From NCBI RefSeq assembly GCF_000261365.1, contig NZ_AJVC01000006.1, positions 620,001 through 684,000 on the forward strand: a DNA stretch of 64,000 nt, in the 5' to 3' direction. The notes below the pieces were generated by a model. It worked only from the letters and a program-made list of their open reading frames with translations. It did no database searches and was not told the origin of the DNA. This DNA comes from Herbaspirillum sp. GW103. Its GTDB lineage: Bacteria; Pseudomonadota; Gammaproteobacteria; Burkholderiales; Burkholderiaceae_D. The translations under genes were made by a program, and so were the position numbers. Positions 35,775 through 44,510 of this stretch are shown here, in pieces. Position 1 is the stretch's first letter. Every line of letters starts with the position of its first letter.

Positions 35775-35794
35775 CCCGGTTCTCCTGGTCGATG

Positions 35795-35834
35795 CTACAC
35801 AATGACGAAACAACGCTACATTTCGTCAGTGTAG
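35795..35834. promoter_or_regulatory. long inverted repeat upstream of the Lrp gene
   Basis: CTACAC-AA-TGACGAAA (35795-35810) is mirrored by TTTCGTCA-GTGTAG (35821-35834) around a 10-bp spacer, with a 2-base offset in one arm. It begins about 20 bp upstream of the Lrp start and uses the same TTTCGTCA core as the array at 35197-35265. Confidence 0.6.
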
Positions 35835-35889
35835 ACCAGCAGGCAGGGGGGCCACAGGCATCAGCCTCAAATGCCGGTTCCGGATCGAA

Positions 35890-37140
35890 TCATTGCGAGG
35901 CGGGTTTGCCCTTGGCCGGCCTGGGATAGACCTTCAGCACATCGATGGCTTGAGCATAGGACGAACTCCAGGTCTGCTCGTGCAGGGCCGCCACGCGCCG
36001 TGCCATGGCGGCATCGTGCAGCACCACTTCGAGATTGCGCGAGTTGTCCAGGTAGCCACCGGCCCAGTTGCTGGTGCCGACCCAGGCGATCTTGCCATCG
36101 ATGCTCATGGCCTTGGTATGGATCACCCGTGCGAAGGGAATGAAACCGCTCTTGGCCTGTGGCAGCGTGACGATGCGGATTTCCACGTTGGGCAGCAGCG
36201 CCAGGCTCTGCAGATAGCGGATGGCCGGTGCCTCGGTGTTCCAGTTGGAGACCATCAGCTTGATCTTTACGCCTCGGGTGGCCGCGGCGCGCAGGGCATC
36301 ATCGATCACGGCGTAATAGGGCCGGGTGTGATTGGGTCCGTAGGACAGCGGGGCGTAGTCCAGCAACTGCACGCGTATCTCCTGTTGTGCCTGACCGATC
36401 AGACGCACCAGTTCACTTTGCGAATCCCCCACGCCGGGCGGATTGTAGGCGTTCGGACTGGCCACCAGATAGTTGCCGCGTGCCACATCGGCCGCGACCA
36501 CGCTGTGGTTGGTCATCACCGGGGCCTGCCCGGCGGCGATGGCGGCCTGTGCCGCCCAGTCGATCTCGAAGATCGCCTGTACCTGCGCTGCCACGGTCGG
36601 GTCGGTGATCTTCAGTCCGGTCTCGTGGATGTGCGAGAACGAACGCCAGTCGAAGTTCTGGCTACCCACGTAAGCAGTGCGACCATCAACCACGAAATAC
36701 TTGGCGTGGATGATGCCGTTGCCGGTCATGCGGGAATAATCGATCTGGCGGAACTCCAGGTTCGGGATGCGCTTGAGCTTCTCGATGGTGGCCGGGACCG
36801 AGGCGAACTCGCCCTTCTTTTCCATCAGGAAGCGGATCTTCACGCCGCGCCGCCCGGCCGCCTCCAGGTGCGCCATGATGTCGTCGAGCGCTTCCCCATC
36901 CTGCCCCGCCACGTAGAACTGGCCAAAGACGATCTCGCGCTGTGCGCTATCGAACATTTCCTTCCACACCAGCGCTGCATCGCGCAGGTCCGGCGTGGCC
37001 AGCGTGGTCTCGCGGGGGACCGTGTGCACCAGTTCGAAGCCGGGGATGGCGAATTCGGCGTGGACCGGGCAGACGAGCGAGAGGGCCAGCCCGAAGGCGG
37101 CTGCGAAGCGAAGCAGTAGACGGCGTGGCGCGAGTTTCAT
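35890..37140 (-). CDS. secreted phospholipase D-superfamily enzyme (two HKD motifs)
   Basis: 416-residue protein with a signal peptide (RRLLLRFAAAFGLALSLVC, cleavage after VHA), hence periplasmic or exported. Two complete HKD motifs are visible: IIHAKYFVVDG then VGSQNFDWRS, and VIHTKAMSIDG then VGTSNWAGGY. The GS-N-DWRS and GTSNW wording resembles the PLD3/PLD4/K4-type branch, whose animal members are 5' exonucleases or act on lysosomal lipids, so phosphodiester substrates other than phospholipids are possible. It is the last gene of the exbD-tonB-receptor-exbB operon, 31 bp after exbB. It may release or process the ligand imported by the TonB receptor (inference). Confidence 0.85.
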   Translation of the reverse strand: MKLAPRRLLLRFAAAFGLALSLVCPVHAEFAIPGFELVHTVPRETTLATPDLRDAALVWKEMFDSAQREIVFGQFYVAGQDGEALDDIMAHLEAAGRRGVKIRFLMEKKGEFASVPATIEKLKRIPNLEFRQIDYSRMTGNGIIHAKYFVVDGRTAYVGSQNFDWRSFSHIHETGLKITDPTVAAQVQAIFEIDWAAQAAIAAGQAPVMTNHSVVAADVARGNYLVASPNAYNPPGVGDSQSELVRLIGQAQQEIRVQLLDYAPLSYGPNHTRPYYAVIDDALRAAATRGVKIKLMVSNWNTEAPAIRYLQSLALLPNVEIRIVTLPQAKSGFIPFARVIHTKAMSIDGKIAWVGTSNWAGGYLDNSRNLEVVLHDAAMARRVAALHEQTWSSSYAQAIDVLKVYPRPAKGKPASQ

Positions 37141-37171
37141 GGTGTCGGAGAAGGTGATGTCAGCGTTGCGC

Positions 37172-37816
37172 TCAGGCGATATGCAGCTTGCCCTGCGGTT
37201 GCGGGCTGTGCTGGGGTTGCGGGTCCAGACGGCCGACGCAGGCGCGCAGCATCAGCACCTTGAGATGGTCGTTGATGCGCTCGATGCGTTCCTGGAACAG
37301 ATTGAAGAAGAACATGCCGACCACGGCGATGCCGATGCCCAGGGCCGTTGCATAGAGCGCCGTACCGATGCCCTGCGACACCTGGCCCGGATCGGAGACG
37401 CCCGACACGGCCAGCGCCTTGAAGGTATCGATGATGCCCAGGATGGTGCCCAGGAGGCCCAGCAGGGGCGCAGCAGTCACGATGGTATCGAGGATCCACA
37501 GGCGCTGCTGCACTTCGCCGCGCTTGGCGATATAGACCGACTCGCTGAAATCTTCCAGGTCTTTCTCGGTGTGCAGATGGTGCTTTTCGGCCAGGATGTC
37601 CGAGACCAGCGCCAGCGGCAGGCTGGGACGGGTGGTCAGTTCGGGCGGCAGCTCTTGCAGGTGCTGCACCGCATGGGTCATGGCGCGTTCCAGTCCTGTG
37701 GCCTGGCGCATGGTGTAAGCGAAGAACAGACCGCGTTCGACGATGACGAAGATGGCCAGTGCCGCGCAGGCATACATCAGATAGAAAGCCAGTTCGTGGA
37801 GTAGTTGCATGTTCAT
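37172..37816 (-). CDS. exbB: ExbB/TolQ-family proton channel
   Basis: 214-residue MotA/TolQ/ExbB protein with three predicted membrane helices. The conserved C-terminal half shows TIVTAAPLLGLLGTILGIIDTF, then GIGTALYATALGIGIAVVGM and FNLFQERIERINDHLKVLML. It provides the proton channel that energises TonB together with ExbD from the same operon. Its position after the receptor gene and apart from exbD is unusual; most exbB and exbD are adjacent. The closeness of receptor, exbB and PLD genes (gaps 66 and 31 bp) indicates one transcript. Confidence 0.9.
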   Translation of the reverse strand: MNMQLLHELAFYLMYACAALAIFVIVERGLFFAYTMRQATGLERAMTHAVQHLQELPPELTTRPSLPLALVSDILAEKHHLHTEKDLEDFSESVYIAKRGEVQQRLWILDTIVTAAPLLGLLGTILGIIDTFKALAVSGVSDPGQVSQGIGTALYATALGIGIAVVGMFFFNLFQERIERINDHLKVLMLRACVGRLDPQPQHSPQPQGKLHIA

Positions 37817-37882
37817 GCTTGCCTCTCTTGCGTTGATGGGCGGCCCGTGCTGCTGGTGCGGGCCGCCCGGTTCAGACCGCGA

Positions 37883-40318
37883 TCAGAAATCCGCAGTCAG
37901 GGTGATGGTGAAGGTGCGCGGGGCACCGATGTAGAGCGAAGGGGCGGTGCCGGCAATGCCGTTGACCGCCACGGCATTGGTGGTGAACTGGCTGCCGCTG
38001 CCGCCATTGAGGTTGAGGTACTGCTTGTCGAAGAGGTTGTAGAGGTTCAGCCGCACGGTCGGCTTCTTCAACCAGGTGGTGGATGCGAAGGTCATGCCGG
38101 CACCGGCGTTGAACAGGGTGTAGCCCCCCAGGGTGTCGTCGTTGACCAGCGTGGTGTAGCGGCGGCCGGTGTACTTGGCCTGACCGAACACATACCAGCC
38201 ATCCTGCTGGTATTGCAGCGACAGGCCCGAGAGCCAGTTCGGCGTATCCGGGAATTGCTTGCCCGAGGTCGGCAGGTACTGGGTCGCGCTGTTGCGCAGG
38301 TCCTGCTTCATCTTGCTCTTGATGTAGGACAGCGAGCCGTACATCGACAGGTTGCGCGTGAAGGCATAGCCGCTTTCCAGTTCCAGGCCGTGCGAGCTGG
38401 CGTCGCCCACGTTGTAGTCGGTCTTGTTGGCGGTGTCCGGGTTGTAGGCGCTGGCGATGCGGTTGTGATAATCGATGTAGAACAGCGAGCCCGAGGCCAT
38501 CCACTTCTCGGTGTTGTAGCGATAGCCGAGGTCGTAGTTCCAGGAGGTTTCCTTGTCCACCGGCACCTCGCGCTGGGTGGCGCCGACCAGTTGACCGTTG
38601 ACGATGGTGCCGCCCGAGAGCAGGCCGAAGTAGGAGAAGTTGCCTGGTGCCTTGAAGTTCTTGGCGGCGTTGAAGAACACCGACTGCTTCTCATCGAGCT
38701 GGAAGCGTACGCCCAGGCTGGGCAGGAAGTCGGCGTAGTTCTTCTTGACCTTGTAGAAGGCGGCGCTGGAATAGCTGTTGGTCCCGCTGGTGGAGCCGGT
38801 GCTGGGGTAGTTGGTGAAGTCCCGGTCAATGGAGGAATAGCGGCCACCGACTTGCACGTTGAGCTTGTCGTTCATCATGCTGATGCTGTCCTGCAGGAAG
38901 ATCGACTGGGCCGTGCTGACGGTCATGGTGTCGCGGTACTGGAGCAGGGAGCCATCGGCATTGCGCAGCCACAGGTCGGAGCTGTCCTGCCACAGATCGG
39001 CGATGTTGCCGTTGTTGTCCACGCGGCTGAAGGGGCCGGTCTGCTGGTGGCGCGCGCGTTCGACCCAATAGCCGGCCAGGATGCGATGGTTGTCCAGCTG
39101 CTGGTTGAACTTGAAGGTCACGCCCGGACGGTAGGTACGGGTGCGGCTGCCTTCGTAGGCATAGACGGTATCGAGACGGTCGCCATCGCCGTTGACGTCG
39201 GCGACGCCACCACCGAGCTGACTGGCGCCGGCCACGCCGCCTTCACGCACGGTCTGCAGCTGGTTGCCACCGGTGCCGAAGCCGTACCAGAAGTAGGGAT
39301 CGATATCGAGGCTGGCGGTCGGGCTCAGCTGGAAGTGCGCATTGACGGTGCCCAGCCAGTTCTCGAAGGGATTGAGGTTGTAGGCGTAGTAGCCATTGCC
39401 GGCGATGTTGGCGGCCACGTTGGGCGCATAGGTCGTGTCGTTCTGCGCGGTACCGGCCACGGCCGGCTGGTGCTGCGGCACGGTGCTGCCGTAATCGGCA
39501 TTGCTGCCGAACTGGGCGATCTGGGCCTTGGTCAGCGAGCGGTAGTTGTTGTTGAGCTGGCGGTTGTAGAGCAGGTTGGCATTGATGAAGCTGCCCTGGC
39601 CCAGGTTGAAGTTGGTGCCAATGTCGACGTGATCCTTGATGGCACCGCCCGGTCCCTTGAACTTGTCGGCCGTGGTCTTGGAGTACGAGATGAAGAACTT
39701 GAACTTGTCATCGAACAGCTTGCCCGAATCGAAGCGCACATAGCGCTTCCAGAGGCTGTTGGAGCCGAAGGCATTGGTCACGCGGATGCGCTGCTGGTCT
39801 TCCGGCGCGCAGAAGGTCATGCCAATGTTGCCGCCGGTGGCGCCCACGTGGGGGGCTTCGGTATCGGTCGACCCCTGGGTCACGAAGACGTTGCACAGGT
39901 TGTCAGGCTCCGTGTACTCCTGCGGATAGACTGCGAAGTTGCCGGAGTCGTTGACCGGCGCGCCGTTGATGGTGAAGCCCAACTGGTCGCTGTTGAAGCC
40001 GCGCACGCGGATGTTGCCGCCGAACAGGCCCGTGCCGTCGTTGTCATAGGTGTTCACGCCCGGCAGCAGGTTGATCATCTGGTAGGGCGTACCGGTGGGC
40101 GATTGCTTCTCGATGTAATCACGGTTGACCGAGCTGCGCGCCTTGGGCGAATCCTCGGCCTGGATCAGGCCGGTCGCAGCAGCGGTGCCGGCACTGGCGC
40201 TGCCGCCTCCCTGTACGGTCACGGTCCCTACATCGGTCGTGGTCTGGGCGAAGGCCGGTGCGCCCGCCATGAAGATCCCGGATATCAGCAAGGACAGCCG
40301 GGTAAGTTTGCATTGCAT
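37883..40318 (-). CDS. TonB-dependent outer membrane receptor
   Basis: 811-residue receptor. A signal peptide ends near AFAQ; a TonB-box-like VGTVTVQG follows; the plug domain (about 55-190) contains INLLPGVNTYDNDGTGLFGG and NIRVRGFNSDQLGFTINGAP; the 22-strand barrel fills the rest and ends in the aromatic-terminated TITLTADF. Plug segments resemble receptors for non-siderophore ligands, but no ligand can be assigned. It sits inside a five-gene operon that supplies its own ExbD, TonB and ExbB plus a phospholipase D-fold protein, implying a dedicated uptake route. Confidence 0.92.
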   Translation of the reverse strand: MQCKLTRLSLLISGIFMAGAPAFAQTTTDVGTVTVQGGGSASAGTAAATGLIQAEDSPKARSSVNRDYIEKQSPTGTPYQMINLLPGVNTYDNDGTGLFGGNIRVRGFNSDQLGFTINGAPVNDSGNFAVYPQEYTEPDNLCNVFVTQGSTDTEAPHVGATGGNIGMTFCAPEDQQRIRVTNAFGSNSLWKRYVRFDSGKLFDDKFKFFISYSKTTADKFKGPGGAIKDHVDIGTNFNLGQGSFINANLLYNRQLNNNYRSLTKAQIAQFGSNADYGSTVPQHQPAVAGTAQNDTTYAPNVAANIAGNGYYAYNLNPFENWLGTVNAHFQLSPTASLDIDPYFWYGFGTGGNQLQTVREGGVAGASQLGGGVADVNGDGDRLDTVYAYEGSRTRTYRPGVTFKFNQQLDNHRILAGYWVERARHQQTGPFSRVDNNGNIADLWQDSSDLWLRNADGSLLQYRDTMTVSTAQSIFLQDSISMMNDKLNVQVGGRYSSIDRDFTNYPSTGSTSGTNSYSSAAFYKVKKNYADFLPSLGVRFQLDEKQSVFFNAAKNFKAPGNFSYFGLLSGGTIVNGQLVGATQREVPVDKETSWNYDLGYRYNTEKWMASGSLFYIDYHNRIASAYNPDTANKTDYNVGDASSHGLELESGYAFTRNLSMYGSLSYIKSKMKQDLRNSATQYLPTSGKQFPDTPNWLSGLSLQYQQDGWYVFGQAKYTGRRYTTLVNDDTLGGYTLFNAGAGMTFASTTWLKKPTVRLNLYNLFDKQYLNLNGGSGSQFTTNAVAVNGIAGTAPSLYIGAPRTFTITLTADF

Positions 40319-40394
40319 GTCGTGTTCCCCTGGGTTTGTTGGACTACATGTTGAAATCGTTGCGCCCGGCTACCGCCCCTTTCTGCAGGGCAGC

Positions 40395-41108
40395 TCAGAC
40401 GGGAATGAATTCCAGATCGGCAGTGAATCGGTGCGTGCTCTCGCCCTGGTAGCTGTCTTGCGGGAAGGGGGCAAAGGTGGCGCGGTGGATGGTCTTGCGG
40501 GCCGCGTCATCGAGCAGCATGGAGTTCGAGGAACTCTCGATGCCGCTGTCGACCACGCTGCCATCGCGCTTCAGGACGAACCACACGCGCACCTTGCCTT
40601 GCGGCCGCAGGGTGCTGGCCTCGCGGCCGGTCGGATAACGCTTGATGCTGTTGAGATGCGCACGCAGCAGGCCGACGTAGGTCTGTTCGATCCTGGCGGT
40701 ATCGACCGGCGGCGGCGCCGGTGGTGTCACCGGCGCCGCCTGCACCGGGGGTGTAGCCGGGGCGCTGGCGGCCGGCAGGATGGGCGCTTCCGACGACGGC
40801 GGCGCCGGCTCCACCGGTGCCGGCGCTTGCCTGACCGGGGCCGGCTTGGACACGGGCTTGGGCGCTTCCTGTTTCCTGGGTGGTTCCACGGGTTTGGGCG
40901 GCGGCTCCACTTGCGGCTTGGGTTGCGGCGGTGTGGGCGGTGGTGGCAATTCGGTCAGCGAGATCTGCACCGGCTGCGGATCTTCCTTGCGCTTGAGTTC
41001 GCTGGCCTTCTGCACCCCGGCCAGGATGAGCACGGCCAGCACCAGCAGCGACGGCAGCGTGGCCAATGGCTCACGCAAGCGGAAGAGGACGGGAACGTTC
41101 ATCATCAT
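40395..41108 (-). CDS. tonB: TonB energy transducer
   Basis: 237-residue TonB-family protein: short cytoplasmic N-terminus, one membrane anchor (LPSLLVLAVLILAGV), a long Pro/Lys/Glu-rich periplasmic spacer (about 45-140) and a C-terminal TonB domain with YPTGREASTLRPQGKVRVWF and FVLKRDGSVVDSGI. The start overlaps the exbD stop; three consecutive ATG codons leave a one-to-two residue uncertainty. It should couple the ExbB/ExbD proton flow to the receptor encoded next. Confidence 0.92.
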   Translation of the reverse strand: MMMNVPVLFRLREPLATLPSLLVLAVLILAGVQKASELKRKEDPQPVQISLTELPPPPTPPQPKPQVEPPPKPVEPPRKQEAPKPVSKPAPVRQAPAPVEPAPPSSEAPILPAASAPATPPVQAAPVTPPAPPPVDTARIEQTYVGLLRAHLNSIKRYPTGREASTLRPQGKVRVWFVLKRDGSVVDSGIESSSNSMLLDDAARKTIHRATFAPFPQDSYQGESTHRFTADLEFIPV

Positions 41109-41512
41109 GGCCTGCGGGTGGCAATCGAGATGGAATCGAAACCGCCCTTCTTGAGCGTATCCATCACGTCGACCAGGCGCTGCACTTCCACGCCCCGGTC
41201 GCTGTTGATGATGAGGTTGAGTTTTTCGCCTTCGCCGCGCAGCTTGTCCAGGCGGGCGGTGAGCGCGTCCAGGGTGGTGTTCTCGCCATCGACCTGGATC
41301 ACATCATCCTTGGCGATGGTGATGACGGCCTTGGTCTGCGGTTTCAGGTCCTGGGCGGTAGACGAGCTGGGCAGCCGGGTCTTCAGTCCCAGTGCCGGAA
41401 TCACGTTCAGGCTGATCAGCACGAAGAAGACCAGCAGGAACATCATCACGTCGATCATCGGAATGATCTCGACACGGGCCTTCCGTTTTTTGGGTTCGTC
41501 CCAACTGCGCAT
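41105..41512 (-). CDS. exbD: ExbD/TolR-family biopolymer transport protein
   Basis: 135-residue ExbD: one transmembrane helix near the N-terminus preceded by IIPMIDVMMFLLVFFVLIS, which contains the essential membrane Asp, and a periplasmic domain with LNLIINSDRGVEVQRLVDVM. AGGAG lies upstream of the ATG. It is the first gene of the operon and overlaps tonB by 4 bp. Confidence 0.92.
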   Translation of the reverse strand: MRSWDEPKKRKARVEIIPMIDVMMFLLVFFVLISLNVIPALGLKTRLPSSSTAQDLKPQTKAVITIAKDDVIQVDGENTTLDALTARLDKLRGEGEKLNLIINSDRGVEVQRLVDVMDTLKKGGFDSISIATRRP

Positions 41513-41548
41513 GCCACACTCCTCGAAGCTTCGTTATACGATTTGTAG

Positions 41549-41567
41549 CGCTATAGTTTTTATAGCG
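41549..41567. promoter_or_regulatory. inverted repeat upstream of the exbD-tonB operon
   Basis: CGCTATA-GTTTT-TATAGCG is a perfect 7-bp inverted repeat about 37 bp upstream of the exbD start. It is AT-rich within a GC-rich region and could be an operator or overlap the operon promoter; on the minus strand a TATAAC element follows at 41532-41537. No Fur box was recognised. Confidence 0.4.
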
Positions 41568-41707
41568 ATGCGCAGCGTAGCGAGGAAATGTGTCGTGCGT
41601 ATTACACCATGCGGGTTTGCGTTAAGCGGTGTGAAGGAATGTTGACCGTCCACCGCCTGCATGAAGATGTCGCCGACGCCTGCCGGCGACAGCGGTGGAA
41701 GTCGTGA

Positions 41708-42286
41708 TCAGCGGCGTGGCAACGGCCTGCGCGGCAGCAGCGACAGCAGCAGCTTGCACAGGTAGACCACGATCAGCGAGCCGGAGAGGTCGCCGATGGA
41801 CATGACCACCAGGCCGCTCCAGAAATCCGGATAGACCCCGCGCAGGACGAACCAGATCAGCTGGAACAGCGGATTGGAGAGTGCATACAGCAGGATGCAG
41901 GCCATCAGCCGGGTGGTATTGAGGTTGACCAGATTGCGGCCCAGGTCCAGGCCGGAGAGGGTGAGCCGGTAGGCCAGGTAGGGGGCAGCGGCGGAGATCA
42001 GGCAGTAGCCTGCCGCCGTGACCAGGTCGTGCGGGAACAGCTGGTAGGTCGCCGCCGTGGCCAGCGAGCCCACCAGCAGGCCCACGCAGCCGGCCTCGGC
42101 AAAGAGCAGCGTGCAGATCAGGCGTACCCCGGCAGGCAGGTAGATCCAGGCAATGCCCTCGGTGAACTGGGTGCGCCGGAACAGCCATTCATTGATCGAA
42201 TAGAACAGGAAATAGCACAGCGCCGTACCGGCAATGGCGGCCAGGTGGGTGCGCAGGGCAGGGCGGAGGTCGGAGGAGGCTTGCAT
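41708..42286 (-). CDS. MASE1-like integral membrane protein
   Basis: 192-residue membrane protein with about six predicted helices. EGIAWIYLPAGVRLICTLLF and the internal ISAAAPYLAYRLTLSGLDLG and SIGDLSGSLIVVYLCKLLL resemble the MASE1 sensory membrane domain, normally found joined to GGDEF, EAL or kinase domains. Here no catalytic domain follows. It lies 195 bp upstream of exbD on the same strand and is divergent from a MarR-like gene. Whether it signals or transports is unknown. Confidence 0.7.
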   Translation of the reverse strand: MQASSDLRPALRTHLAAIAGTALCYFLFYSINEWLFRRTQFTEGIAWIYLPAGVRLICTLLFAEAGCVGLLVGSLATAATYQLFPHDLVTAAGYCLISAAAPYLAYRLTLSGLDLGRNLVNLNTTRLMACILLYALSNPLFQLIWFVLRGVYPDFWSGLVVMSIGDLSGSLIVVYLCKLLLSLLPRRPLPRR

Positions 42287-42561
42287 GACGGGAGGGGGGA
42301 GACATGCGCAACGGCGCGTATGTTACCCATTAAGCTGGCCGGCTGCACCTCCACAATTTTCGACAGTGTGGCGTGCCAGCCGCGCAAATGGTCGCGCAAA
42401 CGGTCGTAGTGGACGAGTTGGCGCCGGTCAAGACCTTAAAGATTGCACTTTCAGGCAGGGCCGGCGTATGATTCGCTATCAATTCTGGAACGATGTGGCA
42501 GGCAAATGGGACCCCGCCAGTCGTACCGCACTTGCAATACAACAACCAACACCATCGTCAC

Positions 42562-42918
42562 ATGGGTAAAAACAAGCGGCCGGCGGACATCTACCTGCGA
42601 TTTCTGCAACTGGCCGAAGCACTCCGGGGATTGCCGTCACTGGCCACGCTGGATCCGCTCGAAGACCGGATCCTGGCTTTCATCGCCCGTGCCGGGCAGG
42701 AGCAGCAACGGCTGTCGGTACGCGACCTGATGGCGCAAAGTGAATTGGGCTCGCCGGCGATGCTGCATACGCGCCTGAAATCGATGCGCGAGAAGGGCTG
42801 GATCGTGCTGGCCGATACCGAAGACCCGCGCCGCAAGCAGGTCGAACTGAGCCAGGCCGCCTGGCTGCATTTCGACAAGCTCTCCAAGTGCCTGGTGCAG
42901 GCCACCCGCGACAAGTGA
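42562..42918 (+). CDS. small MarR-like winged-helix protein
   Basis: 118-residue DNA-binding-type protein. The wHTH region reads LSVRDLMAQSELGSPAMLHT and RLKSMREKGWIVLADTEDPR, then RKQVELSQAAWLHFDKLSKC, with the DPRRK-beta wing typical of MarR proteins. It is shorter than most MarR proteins and lacks the usual long N-terminal dimer helix. ATG at 42562 is taken as the start because the frame further upstream lacks conservation-like sequence; no good ribosome binding site is seen. Its target is unknown; the divergent MASE1-like gene and the downstream pyrophosphatase gene are neighbours. Confidence 0.7.
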   Translation: MGKNKRPADIYLRFLQLAEALRGLPSLATLDPLEDRILAFIARAGQEQQRLSVRDLMAQSELGSPAMLHTRLKSMREKGWIVLADTEDPRRKQVELSQAAWLHFDKLSKCLVQATRDK

Positions 42919-43025
42919 TCGTCCGGCACCGCTGTCATCCTCCGGAAACACCGGGCCGCTAAGCTCGCGCTCTGGCTGCAGCGTCCACTGTCCACTGTCC
43001 TGAGGTCGCGCAGCGTCTTGCCCGG

Positions 43026-43805
43026 ATGATGTCGATGCGACCGTTTTCCCGTTTTCCTTCCTGCTTCTCTTCCCTCTTTTCGCTCTGCCTGCTGCTGGCG
43101 GGCGGGGCCACGCCGCTCACACCGGCCCTGGCCGCCGACCCGAACAAGCTGTGGGAAATCACCAGCCAGCAATGCGTGCCCGGCATGCAGGCCAGTGGCC
43201 AGCCGCAGCCTTGCGTGCTGGTTGACCTGGCGCGGGGCTTCGTGGTGCTCAAGGATCTGGTCGGCCCCGCGCAGTACCTGCTCATGCCGACCCGTCGCCT
43301 CACCGGCATCGAAAGCCCGGAACTGCTGGCACCGGATGCGCCCCGTTACTGGGCCTATGCGTGGGAGCAGCGCGCTCGTGTGGCGCAGGCGCTGGGACGC
43401 TCCTTGAGCGACGAGCAGCTGGGGGTGGAAGTCAATTCGGCCGCGGCACGTTCGCAGTTGCACCTGCATCTGCACATCGACTGCATGCGCCGCGACGTGG
43501 CCGCCAGCCTGGCCGACCATCGCGATGATCCCTTGCAGCACTGGCAGCCATGGTTCTTCGAGGGCCATCGCTATTGGGTGATGCGGCTGCCCGCCGATGC
43601 CCTGGTCCGGCACGATCCCTTCAGGCTGGCCGCTGAACGCAGCGCCTATGCGGCGGCCAACATGGCCGCGCAGTCCTTGCTGCTGACCGGTGCGCGTTTT
43701 GCCGATGGCAGCAATGGCTTCTTCCTGGTCAACATGGCGGTCAACTTCGACCAGCAGGAGCCGGGCAGCGCCGAAGTACTGATGGATCACGACTGCCGCT
43801 GGTAA
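43026..43805 (+). CDS. cdh: CDP-diacylglycerol pyrophosphatase
   Basis: 259-residue Cdh-family protein, hydrolysing CDP-diacylglycerol to phosphatidate and CMP at the membrane/periplasm. A signal peptide or anchor is present (LFSLCLLLAGGATPL, then ALAAD). Family landmarks: LWEITSQQCVPG, GFVVLKDLVGPAQYLLMPT, the HIT-like catalytic stretch SQLHLHLHIDC and FEGHRYWVMRL. Full length for the family. It stands alone between the MarR-like gene and a convergent truncated LysR gene. Its phospholipid substrate makes the nearby PLD-fold gene notable, though they are not in one operon. Confidence 0.88.
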   Translation: MMSMRPFSRFPSCFSSLFSLCLLLAGGATPLTPALAADPNKLWEITSQQCVPGMQASGQPQPCVLVDLARGFVVLKDLVGPAQYLLMPTRRLTGIESPELLAPDAPRYWAYAWEQRARVAQALGRSLSDEQLGVEVNSAAARSQLHLHLHIDCMRRDVAASLADHRDDPLQHWQPWFFEGHRYWVMRLPADALVRHDPFRLAAERSAYAAANMAAQSLLLTGARFADGSNGFFLVNMAVNFDQQEPGSAEVLMDHDCRW

Positions 43806-43814
43806 GCCCCGGTC

Positions 43815-44510
43815 TCAGTGGGCGAATTCGCGCACCAGGGCATCGAACACCAGCCGCAGACGCGGTGGCACCGGTCCGCGTTGTGGACGGTAGAGATACA
43901 TGTCCCAGGGGTCGGGCTCGTGGTCGGCCATGACCGGCACCAGGCGACCGGCGGCGATGTCGTCCTCGCACAGAAAGCCGGCGATCTGGCCGATGGCCAC
44001 GCCACTTCTCACCAGCAGATATTCCCCCTCCGAGTCATCGCAGAGGAAGCGTGCATGATCGGCCATCCACTGGTTCTCCTGCTGGAACAGCCAGGGCCAG
44101 GGCCGGCCCGTGCCGCGATCCAGCATGGCCGTGCAGGGCAGGTTGCGCAAGGCGTCGGCATCGGTCGGTATGCCGTGGCGCCGCAGGAAGCGCGGCGTGG
44201 CCACCACGTGGAAACGCACCTTGCCCAGGCGGCGTACCACGAAGCGATTGTCCGGCACCGTACCGATGCGGATGCCGATGTCGATCTTCTCCCCCACCAC
44301 ATCGGCGCGCTGGTCGGTCAGGCGCAGGTCGAAGCGCAAGCCCGGATGCGCCCGTGCCAGTCGTTCGACGAGCGGTAGCAGGCGGTTGCGTCCCAAGGCC
44401 GAGGGCGCAGCCAGGCGCACCAGTCCGCTCATCTCGTCCGTCGGGCTGCCGTTGTCCGTGTCGAACAGGCCATCCAATTCACGCAAGCTGAGGCGGGCGC
44501 GTTCGGCCAG
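43815..44510 (-). pseudogene. LysR regulator lacking its DNA-binding domain
   Basis: About 231 residues corresponding to the linker and substrate-binding domain of a LysR protein: [57 protein letters not shown] and FRVV-type barrel sequence to the end. The N-terminal winged helix (about 65 residues) is missing. Upstream of about 44510 the open frame continues only as the antisense of an SDR gene, so the longer frame to 45221 is not LysR protein. The SDR on the other strand loses its own N-terminus at the same point, indicating a deletion that removed both 5' ends. Without HTH or promoter it should be non-functional. Confidence 0.75.

Noticed and set aside
37805-40354. Long plus-strand frame of about 850 codons
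   Set aside because: Antisense of the TonB-dependent receptor, whose signal peptide, plug and terminal aromatic residue are clear; the plus-strand product is Val/Ala/His-rich shadow sequence.
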